The notes: a model not told the origin generated them from the letters alone. Numbered from the stretch's first letter, positions 51,501-64,000 are shown. The stretch: 64,000 bases of DNA from Lethocerus indicus (GCA_019843655.1 JACDQD010000002.1:17879154-17943153); one strand, 5' to 3'. Numbers and translations are program-made.

Positions 51501-54500
51501 CAACAGTGTACAAAAACATTTGCAATCCCTTCAAATCCACTGGCCAAGGTCCTAAGGCTAAGGCCCTATCTTGTTAGCTCCTTCTCCAACAAACGCTTGG
51601 GATAAACTCTTCATCTCGGGCTGGAAGAAATTTTGTTATCGTAAATGAAATCAAAACCCTACTATTTTTCGGTATCGCAGCAATTGCGAAAACACAATTA
51701 TAATCCGAAAGCGAAAAACATTTCACCGCTACAACTTTCCAAAAAATCAGGAGGATAAGGAAAGAAGCGCGCTCTAACTCTCTCGCCTATCGCTGTCATC
51801 TGAAATCGGTTATCTTCAACTACTTTTAGTTTTTATATTTCGAAACTGTACTATAATAAGTTGGAGTGACTGAATTTCTGTATAAATAAATTGCGCCATG
51901 AGTCGGAACCTGTTAACACGGCTGGGAGACCGTGTTCATGTTTATGAACGGTAACCAACATTCTAACACCTACGGTTTATTTAAGTTAGCAAATTTTACA
52001 GTGGAAACATTCCTTATTGTATTGTATTCTCTCGTTTGTTTCCTTCAACGCTCCCCTTTTTTCATATTCCCGCTTTCTCTAAGGGCATTCCTCAGTTAAC
52101 TGTAGTACATGAAGGAACGCCCTACTACGCTAGTAGGGAACATCTGTGAAACGCTGGGAAGTAATTTTTAAGGTCAACGGACGAATATTATTTCCTTCCA
52201 TCTATTGTTTCTGCGCTGTGTTTTGCCGGAGACGGGAATAGAAGAACTATTAGCATTTGGTTCAATAGCTGGCTATTAGGGCCGCGTGGATGCGCGGGTG
52301 CCGTGTTGCGCAACACTGTTGAGCAACAGATGCCCGCAATAGCCGACACTCTTCTCAATGGTATCCGACGGTTCGGCTCTCGTTATTCTATTTTAGTTTG
52401 CATTATTCATGAGTACCGTTCAGCTACAATGATTTTAGCTGCGTCGTAGACACACTGCGATATTTGACCCGCCGGGTTCTATGAAATGAGTTTAATGAAG
52501 TCGTCCGAACCGTTAGCGTTCATAAACGCTCAACAAACAAATCAAAAACAAACAAAATTTAACAATGGATAGTCGAATTAAGTAAGAAATACTGTGTATT
52601 ATCACGGCGGTATTACAAGAGTTGTAGAATGGTACGATAAATTGTAATGAGAGGGATGCTAACGGAGAGGACTACAAATAGAGAACAAGAGTGAAATTAT
52701 GGTAACAGTGCTTTTAAAACCAAGAATATAATTCCTTTCATTATATTATTTTTGTGCAATTCGTAATATCGAACTCGCTGTGCCGTCGGGAGCTCGGGCA
52801 AACTGGGGATGTTGATAAAGAACTGGAGGACTCATCAGATATAACACCCAGAAAAAAGTAAAGAACTAAACGGAAGGCGGTGGAAATTCCAGCCAAGATG
52901 TTGAAACAATGAGATCTTCGTCTTGGATAGCGGGCTTATTTTTTTACTTTTCCACTGTTAAAAGGAAAACAGTTACCGACACTTGTGCGGGACTGGAGGG
53001 TGTTTGCAGCTGTGAGGATACACAGGCAGCGAAACTCGACGGGAAATTAAGTAACGCGAATGAATCCTTTGCCAACTGTTTTGCTTCATCTCCTGTTTCC
53101 ATATACAAATTACAAAACGCAGCGTACGAGTATCAATCCCGATACATATATAATTTCTATATTTAGGAATGGCAAAGAAAACATGACAAACTTTCACAAA
53201 ACGTATGTCACATTTTAATGAATGTTCGGACAGAGTAAACTCGCATTTCCTATAAACGGAAAGTCGAAGAGAGGCTTTTTTATCATCAAACATATTAGTC
53301 ACATCATTTCGATCATATCGCACAATAAAACTGAAGACACATTCAAAGAAATAACCAAAAAACCTACCATTCCTATAACAATCTGCATTTCCTAATGTAC
53401 TCCTAATATTACAGAAAAACGTTTGCTCATGGAATAATAAAGATTAAAAAGGCATCAGACATAATACATATATTTTCTTCGTACTCATTTTCGAGGCCTA
53501 TCTAACATCTATCTATTTTCATAAGAACCGTTAAGTTCCTTGTCAACTCAGTTATTTCCAATAAAACAGCTTGAAACCGATGCATGTCTAGTTAATATTT
53601 TGAAACTTCGCAGACCTCCTCATAATTATCTTAAACCGATAATTAAGGCGATAATACCCGGATGTTAACAATTTCAAGTTTTGTTTTATCGACTGCGGTC
53701 CTCGTGTTGACGATCGCGGAACAGGGAACGCGCAGAAACGTTTGAAAAATACGCGATGGAAAGTTAAGAATGTGTAGGAAGAGTAGGCGAGAGAGCGAGA
53801 AGAGCCAGAAGACCGGAGCGGGCACTGAGCCGGCGGCGACTTTAACGTTGGGTTAAGCCGGTAACAGACCAAGTCTCCACAACCACAAGTGTACATATAA
53901 TTTCCTCATATACGGCTTTTTCTGTGCTCATCGTTTGGGCCCAATAACTCATATAATGTCTATTACGTACAATCAATCCGACGTTGTGCTCATTTTATTC
54001 GACGGAAATTACGCTGTTTCCTCGAACTGTTAATTGCGTTATGTAAATTAATAATATAATCTGTCGCAAATTATCGTTCAAAAATTCACGAACATAATTA
54101 CTTGGCGATGTACAAAATGAAGAATTTTATCTTGAGAACTACTACTGGTACCTGCGAAAATCGATTTTTAAGATGGCGAAACTCCAAAACAATATTTATT
54201 TTTATGGAACTGGGATTTAGCCAATTTAATTTAAAAAATTAAAAATCGTAAGCATATTTCTTAAGAATTAAATGCTTAGGTACCTTATTCAACTGGCATT
54301 TTCGAATTTGCATGATAAACGTATTCATGTACGATAAATTTGTAGCTAAATCATAATCGATTTTATAAATGACTGATAAATGTCTGGTTTAACATAGACT
54401 GGGGAAGATTGAACACGCCAACACAGCATAAACGTAGCTGAGAGCTGTACGCGGAAGTCACTGGAACGCGTGAAATATGCCTATGTTCCAAACACCTCTG

Positions 54501-56804
54501 TACAGTTTTACAGGAGCTGACAGTAAACCGGATCATATGCAGACCGATGAATTTAACGGGTACACAGAGTAATGAAAAACGCTTCTACCATCATTACTCT
54601 CTTGTGCCAGTAGTATTCCTTTGGTAATACAAAGGAGTACGTACATTTGTTCGGGTGCCGATGAACCACTACCGCTAGTACGGAGAGACACTGCCCTTTT
54701 TATCATATAGATAATATTTTTAGTTAAATTCAAATCCTCAACAGTATATCAGGTGTATTAGCACTGAGAAAACAAGAAATGTTGAGCATTTTAAGTCTTC
54801 TCCACTGCAGTTCAAACCAGCCTAGCCTAGGACACCTCCCATTCCGCCACATCTTTCTCAAGACGGCGATAGTGATTCGCGGACTATCACCGGTATGAAC
54901 TAGAAAGGACGTACCTAGTATATACGACGAAGATGTTTCGGTAGAACGTTGTTGTTGACTGGGCGAAAGCTGACTGGGATCTGCCAGTTAACTGTGTAGA
55001 TTCCGCGATCAGATAGAGACCACTCTGACTTTCGATGTAACTTCCAGTGCAGAGCCGCGTTACGTCAGAGGGTACCGGCGTCGGCGTGAGGAGTGGCCGG
55101 TGCCGATGCCGGGTGCGTCAGAGCGTCACGACACACTCGAGTTGCTTCCAGACAACTCAAGAGGAACTACGCCCTTTACTCTGCCCACCCTTCCCCCCTT
55201 ACAACTCACTCCGGGGGACGGACCCTACCAGCATCACTAATATACATTATTATTCTCGGCGAAACAAACCATTCTTTCTACGCACGATTTTTGTCGTTCT
55301 AATATTTTTTCACCGTTCGACAAAATAAGTTGACGTCTCAAAATGACCCATTTTCAGTTCAATAACACCCTGATTTAATAATTTCTTTGCACGATCTGTA
55401 GAAACGCCTTCAGTAAATGTGGTTAAGGAGGATGGCGTGAACGGGTACGCTTAATCCGAAGTAAGAAAAAATGGATTCCGTCCCCTGACCTTCACTTTCT
55501 CTGTTCTAGAGGCATCTCACCAAGTCCCTTCCACCTGACAGAACTGCAATCCACAGTAATACCGAACAGCAGCATACCTGTCTGCATTGTACCCGTTATA
55601 TATAGAAGTACACGTAGACATAAAACGTATCAGATTACTAAATATCTCTGTATATCCGGCATATGAAATATAACTTTCGTAAGAATGGAGAATCTGTATG
55701 GGCCTTTTTATTAACTTTTATTTAGCGTGTTTTACCAAATATAAATTTGTCCTTAATTCGAAATATTTCAGTTTTCTCATTGGACACATTAAAGTTATTG
55801 AGATTTCAATAGTGTAGATTCCTTGGAATCCTTGGCCCTATCCGTGGACCCGATGTATAAATAATGCGACGTTTCGACATTAAACCCAACCGTCTCACTC
55901 GGGTGTTATATATGTGGCTTATAGGCCAATGCCACAAAAAAACGTAATAAAAGGTACGCCAAATAAAAGGTAATAACAACGCGTATATAGATTCCTAGTT
56001 CTTAGGGGAAATTACGTTTCAGCTACCGAGTATATAGAGATAGTCAGTAATCTGATTCGTTTTGAGGAATGTACATACTTGTATATAAAATGGGAACAAA
56101 GCAGACAGGCTGTTCGGTATCACTGTGAATTGCTGCCAGGTGGAAGGGACTTGGTGAGATACTTCTAGAACGCAGAAAGTGAAGGTCAGGGGATGGAATC
56201 CATTTTTTACTCGGGATTAAGCGTACCCGTTCACGCCATCCATCGACTAGAAGCGGTTGTTCGGATCGCGGAAAGAAATTAAATGCGGCACAAAATTAGT
56301 TCATCCCGATTAAGGCCCATTGTACGACAAGACTTGCGAACTGCTCAGTTCTCCGTTCCGATTTAACAGCACTCGAGAGCTGGTCAGTAAAATATATTTG
56401 AGTATTGTCGGTATGTACCGGATTCTACAATCCCATAACGGGGGGACACAAGGAAGGAATAAGGTATGAGCTACTTACCAGGGCAGTTTGGCTAGTTGGG
56501 GCGGCAGATGGGTGATATCGTTGTCGGATAGGTCGAGGAGTGTGAGCCGGTTGAGGGCGGCGATTAGGGGCGGGACGCGGGTGAGAGCGTTTGCGGCGAG
56601 GGAGAGGCTCCTGAGGGAGTGGAGGCTTGCCAGCGGCTGGAGCCCTCCGTCGAGGCCGCACTCCAGCCTGTTCCTGGAGAGGTCGAGCTCCTTGACGCCC
56701 GGCCAGGAGGTGGCCACGCTCTCCGGTAAGCGGCACAGGTCGTTGCCCGACAGGTCCAGCCGTTCCCCGCCTCCGCCCCCGCTTTCGCCACCCCGCTCGC
56801 TACC
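39974..56804 (-). CDS. PHLPP: PH domain leucine-rich repeat protein phosphatase, 5'-incomplete
   Basis: Seventeen exons in coding order: 56479-56804, 50993-51143, 50645-50785, 45188-45341, 45018-45078, 44306-44563, 43943-44128, 43693-43855, 43447-43577, 42935-43081, 42461-42652, 42197-42374, 41747-41862, 41319-41511, 41050-41163, 40819-40949 and 39974-40259. Together they give 2928 nt in one frame (975 residues). PHLPP dephosphorylates the hydrophobic motif of AKT and PKC. Leucine-rich repeats fill the first ~590 residues (RLDLSGNDLCRLPESV; VLNLSKNNLEELPSTV; LVVSGNKMERLPGSV). The PP2C-like domain starts near LCISQLRLSGFC and carries LGLFDAGNNSELPQLL, IATVGEAKAVLARA, DNDEFIIIANKRLWEVV and AQSYGCEDNLSVIVLRF, matching animal PHLPP in order. 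A polar tail (HPHQQQQPF, stop after PQRHS) follows. The PH domain is not in the window. The donors at 44305 (GTCCGT) and 42196 (GTCACT) are weak but are forced by phase. Confidence 0.9.
45018..45078 (-). CDS. PHLPP: PHLPP micro-exon, 61 nt
   Basis: Lies between TCTCTTACAG and GTAAGTAG and reads LKSLSIYPRPAKLKHLDIS after a split Asn codon, ending in a split Tyr codon. It supplies the leucine-rich repeat that animal PHLPPs have here, and restores the phase between the exons at 45188-45341 (ends phase 1) and 44306-44563 (starts needing two carried bases). Without it the two would not join in frame. Confidence 0.88.
45660..45841. mobile_element. Foldback family 1, right-arm fragment
   Basis: CACAGTACAAGTGACAGTG through GTGCAGTGAGGATGCCC to CCCCTCGCAGACCACAACAC, with a small deletion in the arm. 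It lies in a PHLPP intron. Confidence 0.8.
47640..47960 (+). mobile_element. Possible Jockey-like LINE 3' scrap
   Basis: Frames with FHAVW and, after a gap, HHRSERRWL resemble the very end of the LINE ORF at 30111-30467 (FHSRL ... LLKRRWPRD), followed by an A-rich tract at 47912-47945. It is highly decayed and weakly supported. Confidence 0.3.
48041..48134. mobile_element. Foldback family 1, right-end fragment
   Basis: Begins in GACCGGTCTAGCAAAAGACC and runs to CTCGCAGACCACAAAACAGG, with a one-base insertion in the ACACACGAA segment. Confidence 0.8.
48469..48519. repeat. TA microsatellite
   Basis: About 25 uninterrupted AT dinucleotides within the large PHLPP intron. Confidence 0.95.
51144..55425. 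other. PHLPP intron, nothing further supported
   Basis: The 5' part of a 5.3-kb intron. Frames at 52909-53323 and 53588-53896 have no splice or domain support. A short AACGGTAACC/GTGTTGCGCAACAC-type palindrome near 52300 is unexplained. Confidence 0.4.
55429..56242. mobile_element. DNA element with ~240-bp terminal inverted repeats (family 4)
   Basis: The left arm starts GGATGGCGTGAACGGGTACG and contains CCCCTGACCTTCACTTTCT and TCTCACCAAGTCCCTTCCAC. The right arm repeats these as reverse complements and ends CGTACCCGTTCACGCCATCC. Homology, with small indels, continues inward to about 55670 and 56000 (CAGATTACTNNNTATCTCT). The ~330-bp centre has no open frame, so it is non-autonomous. It lies inside the second PHLPP intron of the window, 240 bases from an exon. 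Confidence 0.85.
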
Positions 56805-59800
56805 CTGAAAAAAACAACATAATCCTATTAGATGAAATACGATATACTTCGTTTATAGTGCGTCCGGTATTATGTATGTTATTGAGTTTGACGGATATTA
56901 TAAAAGACAGTTAACCCGAATATACTATATTGTGGCCAGAGTTCTGTCTGTTTTTTTTAATTTTTTCTCTCTTCGGGTGAGAATGTGCGAAAGTCTCAAC
57001 ATTGCCTGGTGACTGGCTCTTTAACTTTTAATTCTGAGCTAATTTATTCTTCCCCTTAATGGGCCCATTCTTGCCATCGGTTTCTCCTCGCTAATCTTCG
57101 TTAGGGACACTTTTCTTTAGTAGTTCTCCGGCTTTTCTCGTTTTCGAGCAAACCAGAATTCCGTCGGGTGTCAAGGAAAATTGACGAGAAATTCGCGGGT
57201 ATAAATCGAATAATTGGCACATTCGCCGATGCTCCGAGGTTGGGCGCCTGCCCTTTAGCAGATTTTCGATACAATCCGGCAGCGGGCGGGTGGAGGTAAA
57301 GCACACATATTTGAAATAGCCGAGCGAGGCGTGCCGCGAGGGGTCAAGGTGAGAGGCCCGTCTACAACACAACATACAATTATCCCGTGATCGTGCACTA
57401 ACAAGTTAGCGATCGAATTTCCACTGACTGCGTTCCACGGTAGAACGCGAAAAGTAAAAAATCCGAACTTGTCACTATTCTGACGTGACAAGGAGGTTTC
57501 GAGATCTAGGATACTAAATGCAGGAATATAGTAAGTGGCATTTCAAACAAAACGTTATTTCAAACCCTCGCGGAACAGCAAACACTTAGTTTAATTTGCT
57601 ATTATTCTTTACAAATATTGCCTTTGGTTTAATTGAAGAATTAATACGCTGGCACTAGCTCCACTGTGAATATTTTGTCATATCAATGCCAAACAGAATT
57701 AGACTGTAACATAGACGCGCGGCGACATTTGCGTGTAAGAAAATGTAAAGTTAACGATGCGAAAACATAATGGGGAAATTTTCGACCGAGGACCGGGGCA
57801 TTATCCTCAACTACCGCATTCGTTTTCTTCTTTCCTGCTTCTTGGGTGCCGCCAAGGGACAACACTTCAAACGCTAAGTGTAGTTGAGATTTGAGCAATG
57901 AAAGAAGTAATGAAGTTAGAAAATGAGGACAACACTTGGCCTAGGGAAGCTTTTCAGTTAATGATGGCATGACATTTATGATCTTGCACCACAACCAATC
58001 CACTCATGAGTGCTTACCTTACAGTTGCCTATTTCTAAGCGATTCAGGTAGATTCCGGTTGAAATTCATATTTCCTATCGGACTATTTGTGATCAGTAAC
58101 CTAGCCCAGCTTTTGTTCTGGCTCACTTGAAATAGCATTAGTTTCATTCATAAATTATTTTAGGTGTAAAACATCTCAAACACTGACACTTCAAAATATG
58201 CTTCTTTCAACAGAGATTAAATTAGTCGTATCATATTTCGGAAAATTATCCGTTGCAGTGATTGTAAATGATGAAATGACCCATTGTTAAATGAGAAAAA
58301 TTAAGTTATTGTTAATTCAATTACATATTGTTAAGTGTCACCAAATACTATTAGAAGTAAATATACAACAAAAACATATTAAGACAACGGATCCTAGTTA
58401 ATGGGTTAATTCTAAAAATTAACGTACATTAAAGACCGAAGGGGTGACCTCCTTGCCACGAACTTGACGACGACTCGTTATGCTCATTTCTCCCGCTCCA
58501 CATTCTACGCTCTTCCGTTACGAAAATCAAACTGTGTAATTGCAATTACGAAAAGGGGCGGAAAATCTTTTGTCGATATCTACATTGCCGCTTTGAACAG
58601 CGTACGAATATTAATTAATTAAAAGGTACCGAAAGAGACAGGGATAGAGGCAGTGACTTTCTACTCGCCGTGGGGGTATTTCTGAACATTTCAGATCTCA
58701 TTGTTCCATCGGAATCTAAACTTATGTTCCCTTTAAACCATTAATTTGGATTAAGAATGTGGATTAAGTATATACATATTAATTAATTTCCCCCAGGCAG
58801 TTTTTCATTTAGTAAAGACTATCATGACAGGTAATTAATGACATAAACGAAACGAAATAGTTTCTTTAGCATTTGGCTAATTTTCAATTCCATCGAGATA
58901 CTACGGACCTTTATGTTGCTAATATGCAAGCTTTCAAAGGAGATTGAAATATATATCACATTTTTCATCCATAGTCACTCAGTTTAACCATATAGAGAGT
59001 TTTATATAGCGGTGTATTCGCCCCAAGAAAAGCCTTTCAAGCAACACCGTTTTAAGCCGATTGAAAACATAAAACAAATGTCTGCATTGGACAATTAAAA
59101 CCTCATTCTTGAAAATAATAGGGGTAGGTGAACTACGCATGACGGAAATCTTCGACAGAATCTGTACCAAATGACACGGTATTTTCCGACACGTTGCGGT
59201 ACAAATGGGGGTCGGCCTCTAATCAAGATCTCCTACGGCTCTACATTTCTAACCTGAATTTCCATTAAAGAGAACATCATCGATAAGACCTTTAATTAAT
59301 AGGCTAGGTTAGAATCCTGTACCCATTTTATAAACGAGACCCAGAGACTTGGGTTGTTACCTCTTGTCCTGCCGGTGCCGCTGAGGGCATGAAGAAAGGA
59401 AAACCTCTAAGTACCTTGGCTGAAATATTTTATTGTATTACTTTTTCCTTACCCTTTTTACTATTGGATAGTAATTGTAATATTTTGCAACAAATGGCGT
59501 CGAACTAGCTGCACGCGTGACAGCATTTATCCGGTGGAGGATCCGTTACATGGATATATTTGGCGTCAGAAAAAAAATTAATGCCGTTAATTATTTCTAT
59601 AATTGGATTCGATTATCGCGATTTATCTCAGTTGTATATCCTTCAATTAACAGCGCCGATTTACATAGTTAAAAAAATTGCGTAACTTCAAGTTGAGAAA
59701 CAACTGTTTTGTCTTCGCGGCCGAGTGGTCTGTAGCTTACGGTGCCCCCGAGACAAAAGATGATTGTCTAAGTCCTTCCGCAGTCTTTGTTAGTTAATTA

Positions 59801-61640
59801 CAGGAAGAGACCTGACACTCTTAATATTGCTAACCATTATATTTCGAAATAAAATCCACTACGAATATACCATAAATTTGTAAAAGAATTCAGAAGCGAT
59901 CGGCGTTAAGGTTGTACATATTATTTCAATTAAGGTGTTTTATAGAATTATTGATACTGAATGTGTGATTGCACTTTTGCAATTTGTTTGCAAATTGTAT
60001 GCTTTCATGTACAGGATTTTAATTTTTAATATCCTTGGTATTATTCACAGAGGTAGGTAACAAAAATAATAAAAATAACTTTTAATTCACAAATCTAACG
60101 GGCGAGAAAATTAAATGAATTCAGATGATTGATCCCGTCAGACAAACCGTCCACAAATTGCCGGACCAGAAACACATTTTTCCCTAGTGTTGTAGTTTTC
60201 TAGGTGCTGTATTATTTTAACGATATCAAATGTTATCATACTGGAATTCCAATTCATTCCTCTGAGCAACGTTTGCCAAAGGTCTGGGAGTTGAACCAAG
60301 TTCGAAGTGCATCCAATCTCGAATCAGAAAGTCGAATGTTTCCTTGAAATTTGTTACCTGCGGCAGCCTCTCGACTTCAGCTTAACGCTTAGCGCTTACT
60401 CATTATTCTCTCTCATAAGGAAGTTTAACGAACGTTCAATACCGCTCCGACTTTCTGTCTGAATAAATAGGGTAAAGGTAAATACTGTATTATGATTAAA
60501 TTTACGATACATGATATCACCCATTCATATCTTCACATGAAATCAAATACCTGGCTTCCAAGGTTGGAGAATGGTGCGAGTACAATATCTTGGTTTTTTC
60601 TTTTATTTAGTGAACCTTCCAAGAGGTTTTTGAGGTAAAAGAAGGAGAAAAAACCTCTAAAGTATAATTTCTTTTGATAGATTCCAGTATGGTGTCTAAC
60701 AATAAATTTATCTGTTTCGTTTTTCACTGTTCTCAGTGAAGAAACAGATATACTGAAACGAAAAGTGAAGTGTAGGAATTTTAGAAAGGGAATAATAACG
60801 TTCATAAAATTTAAATTATACTCGGATCGAGACAGTGTGTCCATAAAAGGAGGGAAATGTAAAGTTTGCATTCCTACAAAGCATTACTTAGCTCCATACA
60901 CTGAAATTATGCGTTCCAAAATAACTGTTTATCGACGGAAATTTTAGATTACCTCCTGAATTAGATTTGAATAATGGAACTATTCAAATGTAATGAACTA
61001 TGTAATGAACCGATTCATAAAAGAATGTTGATCGAGACATTTCTAAATGCCGAATTTATTATAATTTTGCTTGCTTTAATTAGTGATGAGAATTAAATAT
61101 GCTCATCCGATATTTGGACTGTTCAATACTTTTTAGCTAAGTGAATCTTTTGTTCTTTAGAAGAAATATTATTTTCTGAGTCCGCACGGAGATGTGTTCT
61201 TATATGTGATGTGTATCATTCTTTCCTGTATTTTAATCTCACGTTGGACATTATAAGGATGTAATAATTAATTCCGGACCCAGAAGCATAACTCGCACCG
61301 TTCGATCAAATGACGCATTTCGAACAGCAAAAAAACATAAAAACAACTTGAACCTGATAAAATCGTGTACCGCCGAGACAATAAAAACCAACACGGTAGT
61401 ATTATGAGTGCCGACACAATTCTTACAGAAGACTTTATATTGGTCCGCAATATAAAATAAAAGAAGAAAGGAAAGACAATATGATGAATGTTAGAGGTTG
61501 ACGATTAGTTTTGCCTTCATAACCTTATAAGAGATGCAGATTTAAATTATCGCAAATGATCGGAAATTTTCTATCAACCGACAAACTGTACACATTTTTA
61601 TATTTCTGCCGAAAAACGAACTTCATGATTACCTCGAGTG
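56805..61640. other. Upstream PHLPP intron or 5' flank, nothing supported
   Basis: No exon compatible with the phase-0 start of the exon at 56479-56804 was recognised. A 94-codon minus-strand frame at 57091-57375 is open but has no recognised domain. At 59718 a tRNA-like box A (GGCCGAGTGGTC) lacks a matching box B. Confidence 0.4.
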
Positions 61641-61889
61641 AATCCGGGTCCATTTCTCAGCGGAGGACAGAAGCATGACCACCGGGGAGTCTCAAATTTC
61701 GATAGCGGCGCCGCGAACGATTTATTTCCAGGACCGACACTGAACGTGAAGAGTCAACCGGGGTACTGGGTGGGGCGGCCCCCGGAGGGCCACATCCCGC
61801 CAGACACAGCACTGGCAGTGGCCCGCTCACAACTCTGCCCCCAACCGACAGACAGAAGGTCGACCTCTCTTTCCCTCTCTCTACCTCCA

Positions 61890-62055
61890 AGCCTCTCTCT
61901 CTCTCTCTCTCTGTAGCACGCTTTTTCGTAGGCCGAGCTACGCCCAGTGACAGGCAAGACGGAAAGACGGACACTGAGAGTGTTCAACAGCTACGAGGGA
62001 GGAGGTGGAGGAGGTGGAGGAGGAGGAGGAGGAGGAGGAGGAGGAGGAAGATGTG
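61890..62055. repeat. Low-complexity CT and GGA tracts
   Basis: A CT run at about 61891-61914 is followed by a GGA/GGAGGT run at about 61998-62050. Surrounding sequence to about 62140 is GC-rich for this window and could be a promoter or 5' UTR of an upstream PHLPP exon, which is only a guess. Confidence 0.7.
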
Positions 62056-62139
62056 GTGGTGGAAGTGAGGACACCGCGACTAAACGCTAGACGACTGGTG
62101 GGGACAGATCGCGCCCGGTCAATCTGGCTGACGACCCTT

Positions 62140-63232
62140 GTCTCCTTCCGTTTCAGCCTTAAACTTTAATAAAATCATAAAACCATTTTCCGATCATCAC
62201 TCCCCCGATTTTCAGTCGAGTTTAGGTAAATGGATTACGGAAAATTCGGCTCATTACCGATAAAATGAGGAACATTATTAAAAAGAATGAGGAATGCCGG
62301 GGGGAGGAAGGCAGAGAAGCTAAGAACGGTTTGTGATCGGACGAAATCAATAAGAGGAGACGGGAGATTGCAAGAATTGTGATAAATTTAATTTAGGGCA
62401 ATTCTTGAGATGGTTGCGAGAGTTTGTACTGCTGGTGCCCCCGTACCCGTTATTTTAAATATTCCAGTATCACTTATGTTCCAGTTATAACATGGGGGTG
62501 AATCACATATTGTGATATAGAGATTATAATGGAGAAAAAAGAGATTATAATGGAAATAAATAAATTTATTCCTCGAAAATAGCGGACATAATTTTGCGAG
62601 ATTCTCGAAAGGACCGCAAGCTGTCTGTTGTACAATTGTTTTCTACTGAGTTAGTGTTGGAATATCGCAGTACTTTGAGGTTTGAATATGTTCGACAAAT
62701 TTCCCTGCACAATCGTGTTGCAGCAGGAGTTGCGCAACTCTCCTCGCTCATTGTCTCAGTCAATCAAATTGCGATCTAATCCACAATCAATCTGGGGTAC
62801 TGCGTTGAGGACTCGGGTCCACTACAGGACATCGACCAAGTCACGATCAGCAATCAATGTTACAACAGACACGAGACCCAACTGTGTTGGGTTTTGCCGT
62901 TTGCCAATTTTTCGGTTTCTTTTCACCGATCCAGAGTTTAGTACCAACATCGAAGTACGTAACTTTAATTGAACCACACAATGAAGGGGTTCTGTCCGTA
63001 TACGGCTTTTCGATAAGGGGAAAGTCGATTTGGATTATTTGTAATTGGATACCGAACTTACTATAGTTGGGAGAAACAGGATAACATAGTCTCTCTCAAA
63101 TGAAATATTTCTTATCGAATGTATGTTCTCCCTGCAGACAGCATTTGATGATTAATTTGAGTATTGGGTATTCCATTAGCTCTATTGGCAGATTATTGGC
63201 TATACTTTTGTTGTACAAGAATACCAAACATA
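62140..63232. other. Nothing supported
   Basis: Short frames on both strands at 62566-63066 overlap each other and show no splice signals. Confidence 0.35.
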
Positions 63233-63555
63233 ATTTCGTGTGTTTCTGTCTGCTCTCGCTGGTTTGGTCTTTTGCTAGACCGGTTTCGGCTCCTCCCCAT
63301 TTTCAGCAGCGGTGTTAGTTACTTTGGCACTTTGGAGGTTTTTGGGCATCATCACTGCACTGTCACTGTCACTTGTACTGTGGCACAGTGTTGTGTTGTA
63401 CTGTGGTACAATATTCAGTTTTTATTTGTCTATGAAAGTTTTGCTTTCGCTTTAAATAAAAATTATTAGATATAGATAAACTAGGGCCCCCCTGAATGTG
63501 GTGCGGAAATGTACTTAACTAAAGTTCGTTAGGTGAACTTCCACCGATAAACCTT
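63233..63555. mobile_element. Foldback family 1, left arm plus centre segment
   Basis: The left arm runs from TTTCGTGTGTTTCTGTCTGC to CACTGCACTGTCACTGTCAC, then AT-rich sequence and the GTGGTGCGGAAATGTACTT segment also seen in the full copy at about 3550. The right arm is absent. Confidence 0.75.
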
Positions 63556-64000
63556 TTTCAATAAATAAGAAAAACGTTTATAATCGTAAATACACAATAT
63601 GGAGCCCATAGGAATCCAAACCTGAATCTTGTGAACTGTTTGACAATTTAATAAACTAACCCAACTACACTGCATTGGTTTAACGTGTTTTGCAAATGCC
63701 ATCGGCAACTAATATGTTTAAGTCGAAACTACCTTCCGTCAATATGACTTGATGGATTTATCCGCGATTACGATCGCCCAAAACAAAGGGCGAATCAATT
63801 CAAAACACAGAGTCCAAAAACGTTCGTACGGACGTGCGGGATAAATTGCCGATTTAGAGGTGGACTGAGAATAGAAAAAGAAAAATGAGTAAACGGGCCG
63901 CCTCGATTATGGGGACCGGGCGTTGGAAATCGCGGACAAAATGGGCCCTGTCATGAGTTCTGACATTCTCGCACGACCGTAACCGACGTTTGGGGAGGGA
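63556..64000. other. Window end, nothing supported
   Basis: No coding, repeat or RNA signal recognised. Confidence 0.35.

Noticed and set aside
56488..56808. Plus-strand 106-codon frame opposite a PHLPP exon
   Set aside because: Antisense shadow of leucine-rich repeat codons; no independent support.
59718..59790. tRNA-like sequence with box A (GGCCGAGTGGTC)
   Set aside because: No acceptable box B and no cloverleaf could be drawn; at most an old tRNA-derived SINE head.
61657..61987. Minus-strand 77-105-codon frames as upstream PHLPP exons
   Set aside because: Driven by the CT/GA repeat (Arg-Glu runs) with no PH-domain motif; no donor in the phase needed by the next exon was identified.

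Overview
The window is nuclear DNA from an animal, almost certainly an insect. It has AT-rich introns and intergenic DNA, GT-AG introns, several families of small foldback elements and Jockey-like LINE scraps. Its recognisable genes are eIF3h, the RNA polymerase subunit RPB5 and the phosphatase PHLPP. A hemipteran or another insect with a large genome would fit, but I cannot fix the order from sequence alone.

Layout. 1-9.4 kb is mostly non-coding, with one full-length long-TIR foldback element (3066-3806), a weak candidate exon at 604-760 and a GC-rich, proline-rich candidate first exon at 7.6-7.9 kb (minus). 9.4-11 kb (minus) holds exon-like pieces, one of which resembles the LEDGF/HDGF integrase-binding-domain fold. 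12.5-13.8 kb (minus) is an unrecognised gene that diverges from eIF3h (14308-18068, plus, six exons). RPB5 follows at 20601-21233 (plus, single exon). Two inverted copies of a ~380 bp element bracket eIF3h and the unrecognised gene.

22.2-36.8 kb carries the most interesting feature: a cluster of GC-rich two-exon genes for small multi-pass membrane proteins that look like one diverged paralogous family. Copy C is on the minus strand (22243-23381). Copy A is on the plus strand (25605-31078). Exon B (36377-36786, plus) is a second 3' exon with the same phase and acceptor style as A but no visible first exon of its own, so it may be an alternative last exon of A. I do not recognise the family. 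A Jockey-like LINE tail abuts the acceptor of A's second exon. 37.6-38.8 kb (minus) is a decayed coding remnant with internal duplication.

39974-56804 (minus) is the 3' three quarters of a PHLPP gene. I reconstructed 17 exons (2928 nt, one uninterrupted frame, 975 residues) including a 61-nt micro-exon. They encode leucine-rich repeats followed by a PP2C-like domain and a C-terminal tail. The N-terminal part, including the PH domain, was not found and probably lies beyond the right edge. Its introns contain foldback elements, a long TA microsatellite and an 815-bp element with ~240-bp inverted repeats. 56.8-64 kb shows no convincing exon, only low-complexity purine/pyrimidine tracts near 62 kb and a truncated foldback element near 63.4 kb.

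The genes share no evident pathway. eIF3h and RPB5 are housekeeping genes, PHLPP is a signalling phosphatase, and the membrane-protein cluster is lineage-type duplicated sequence.
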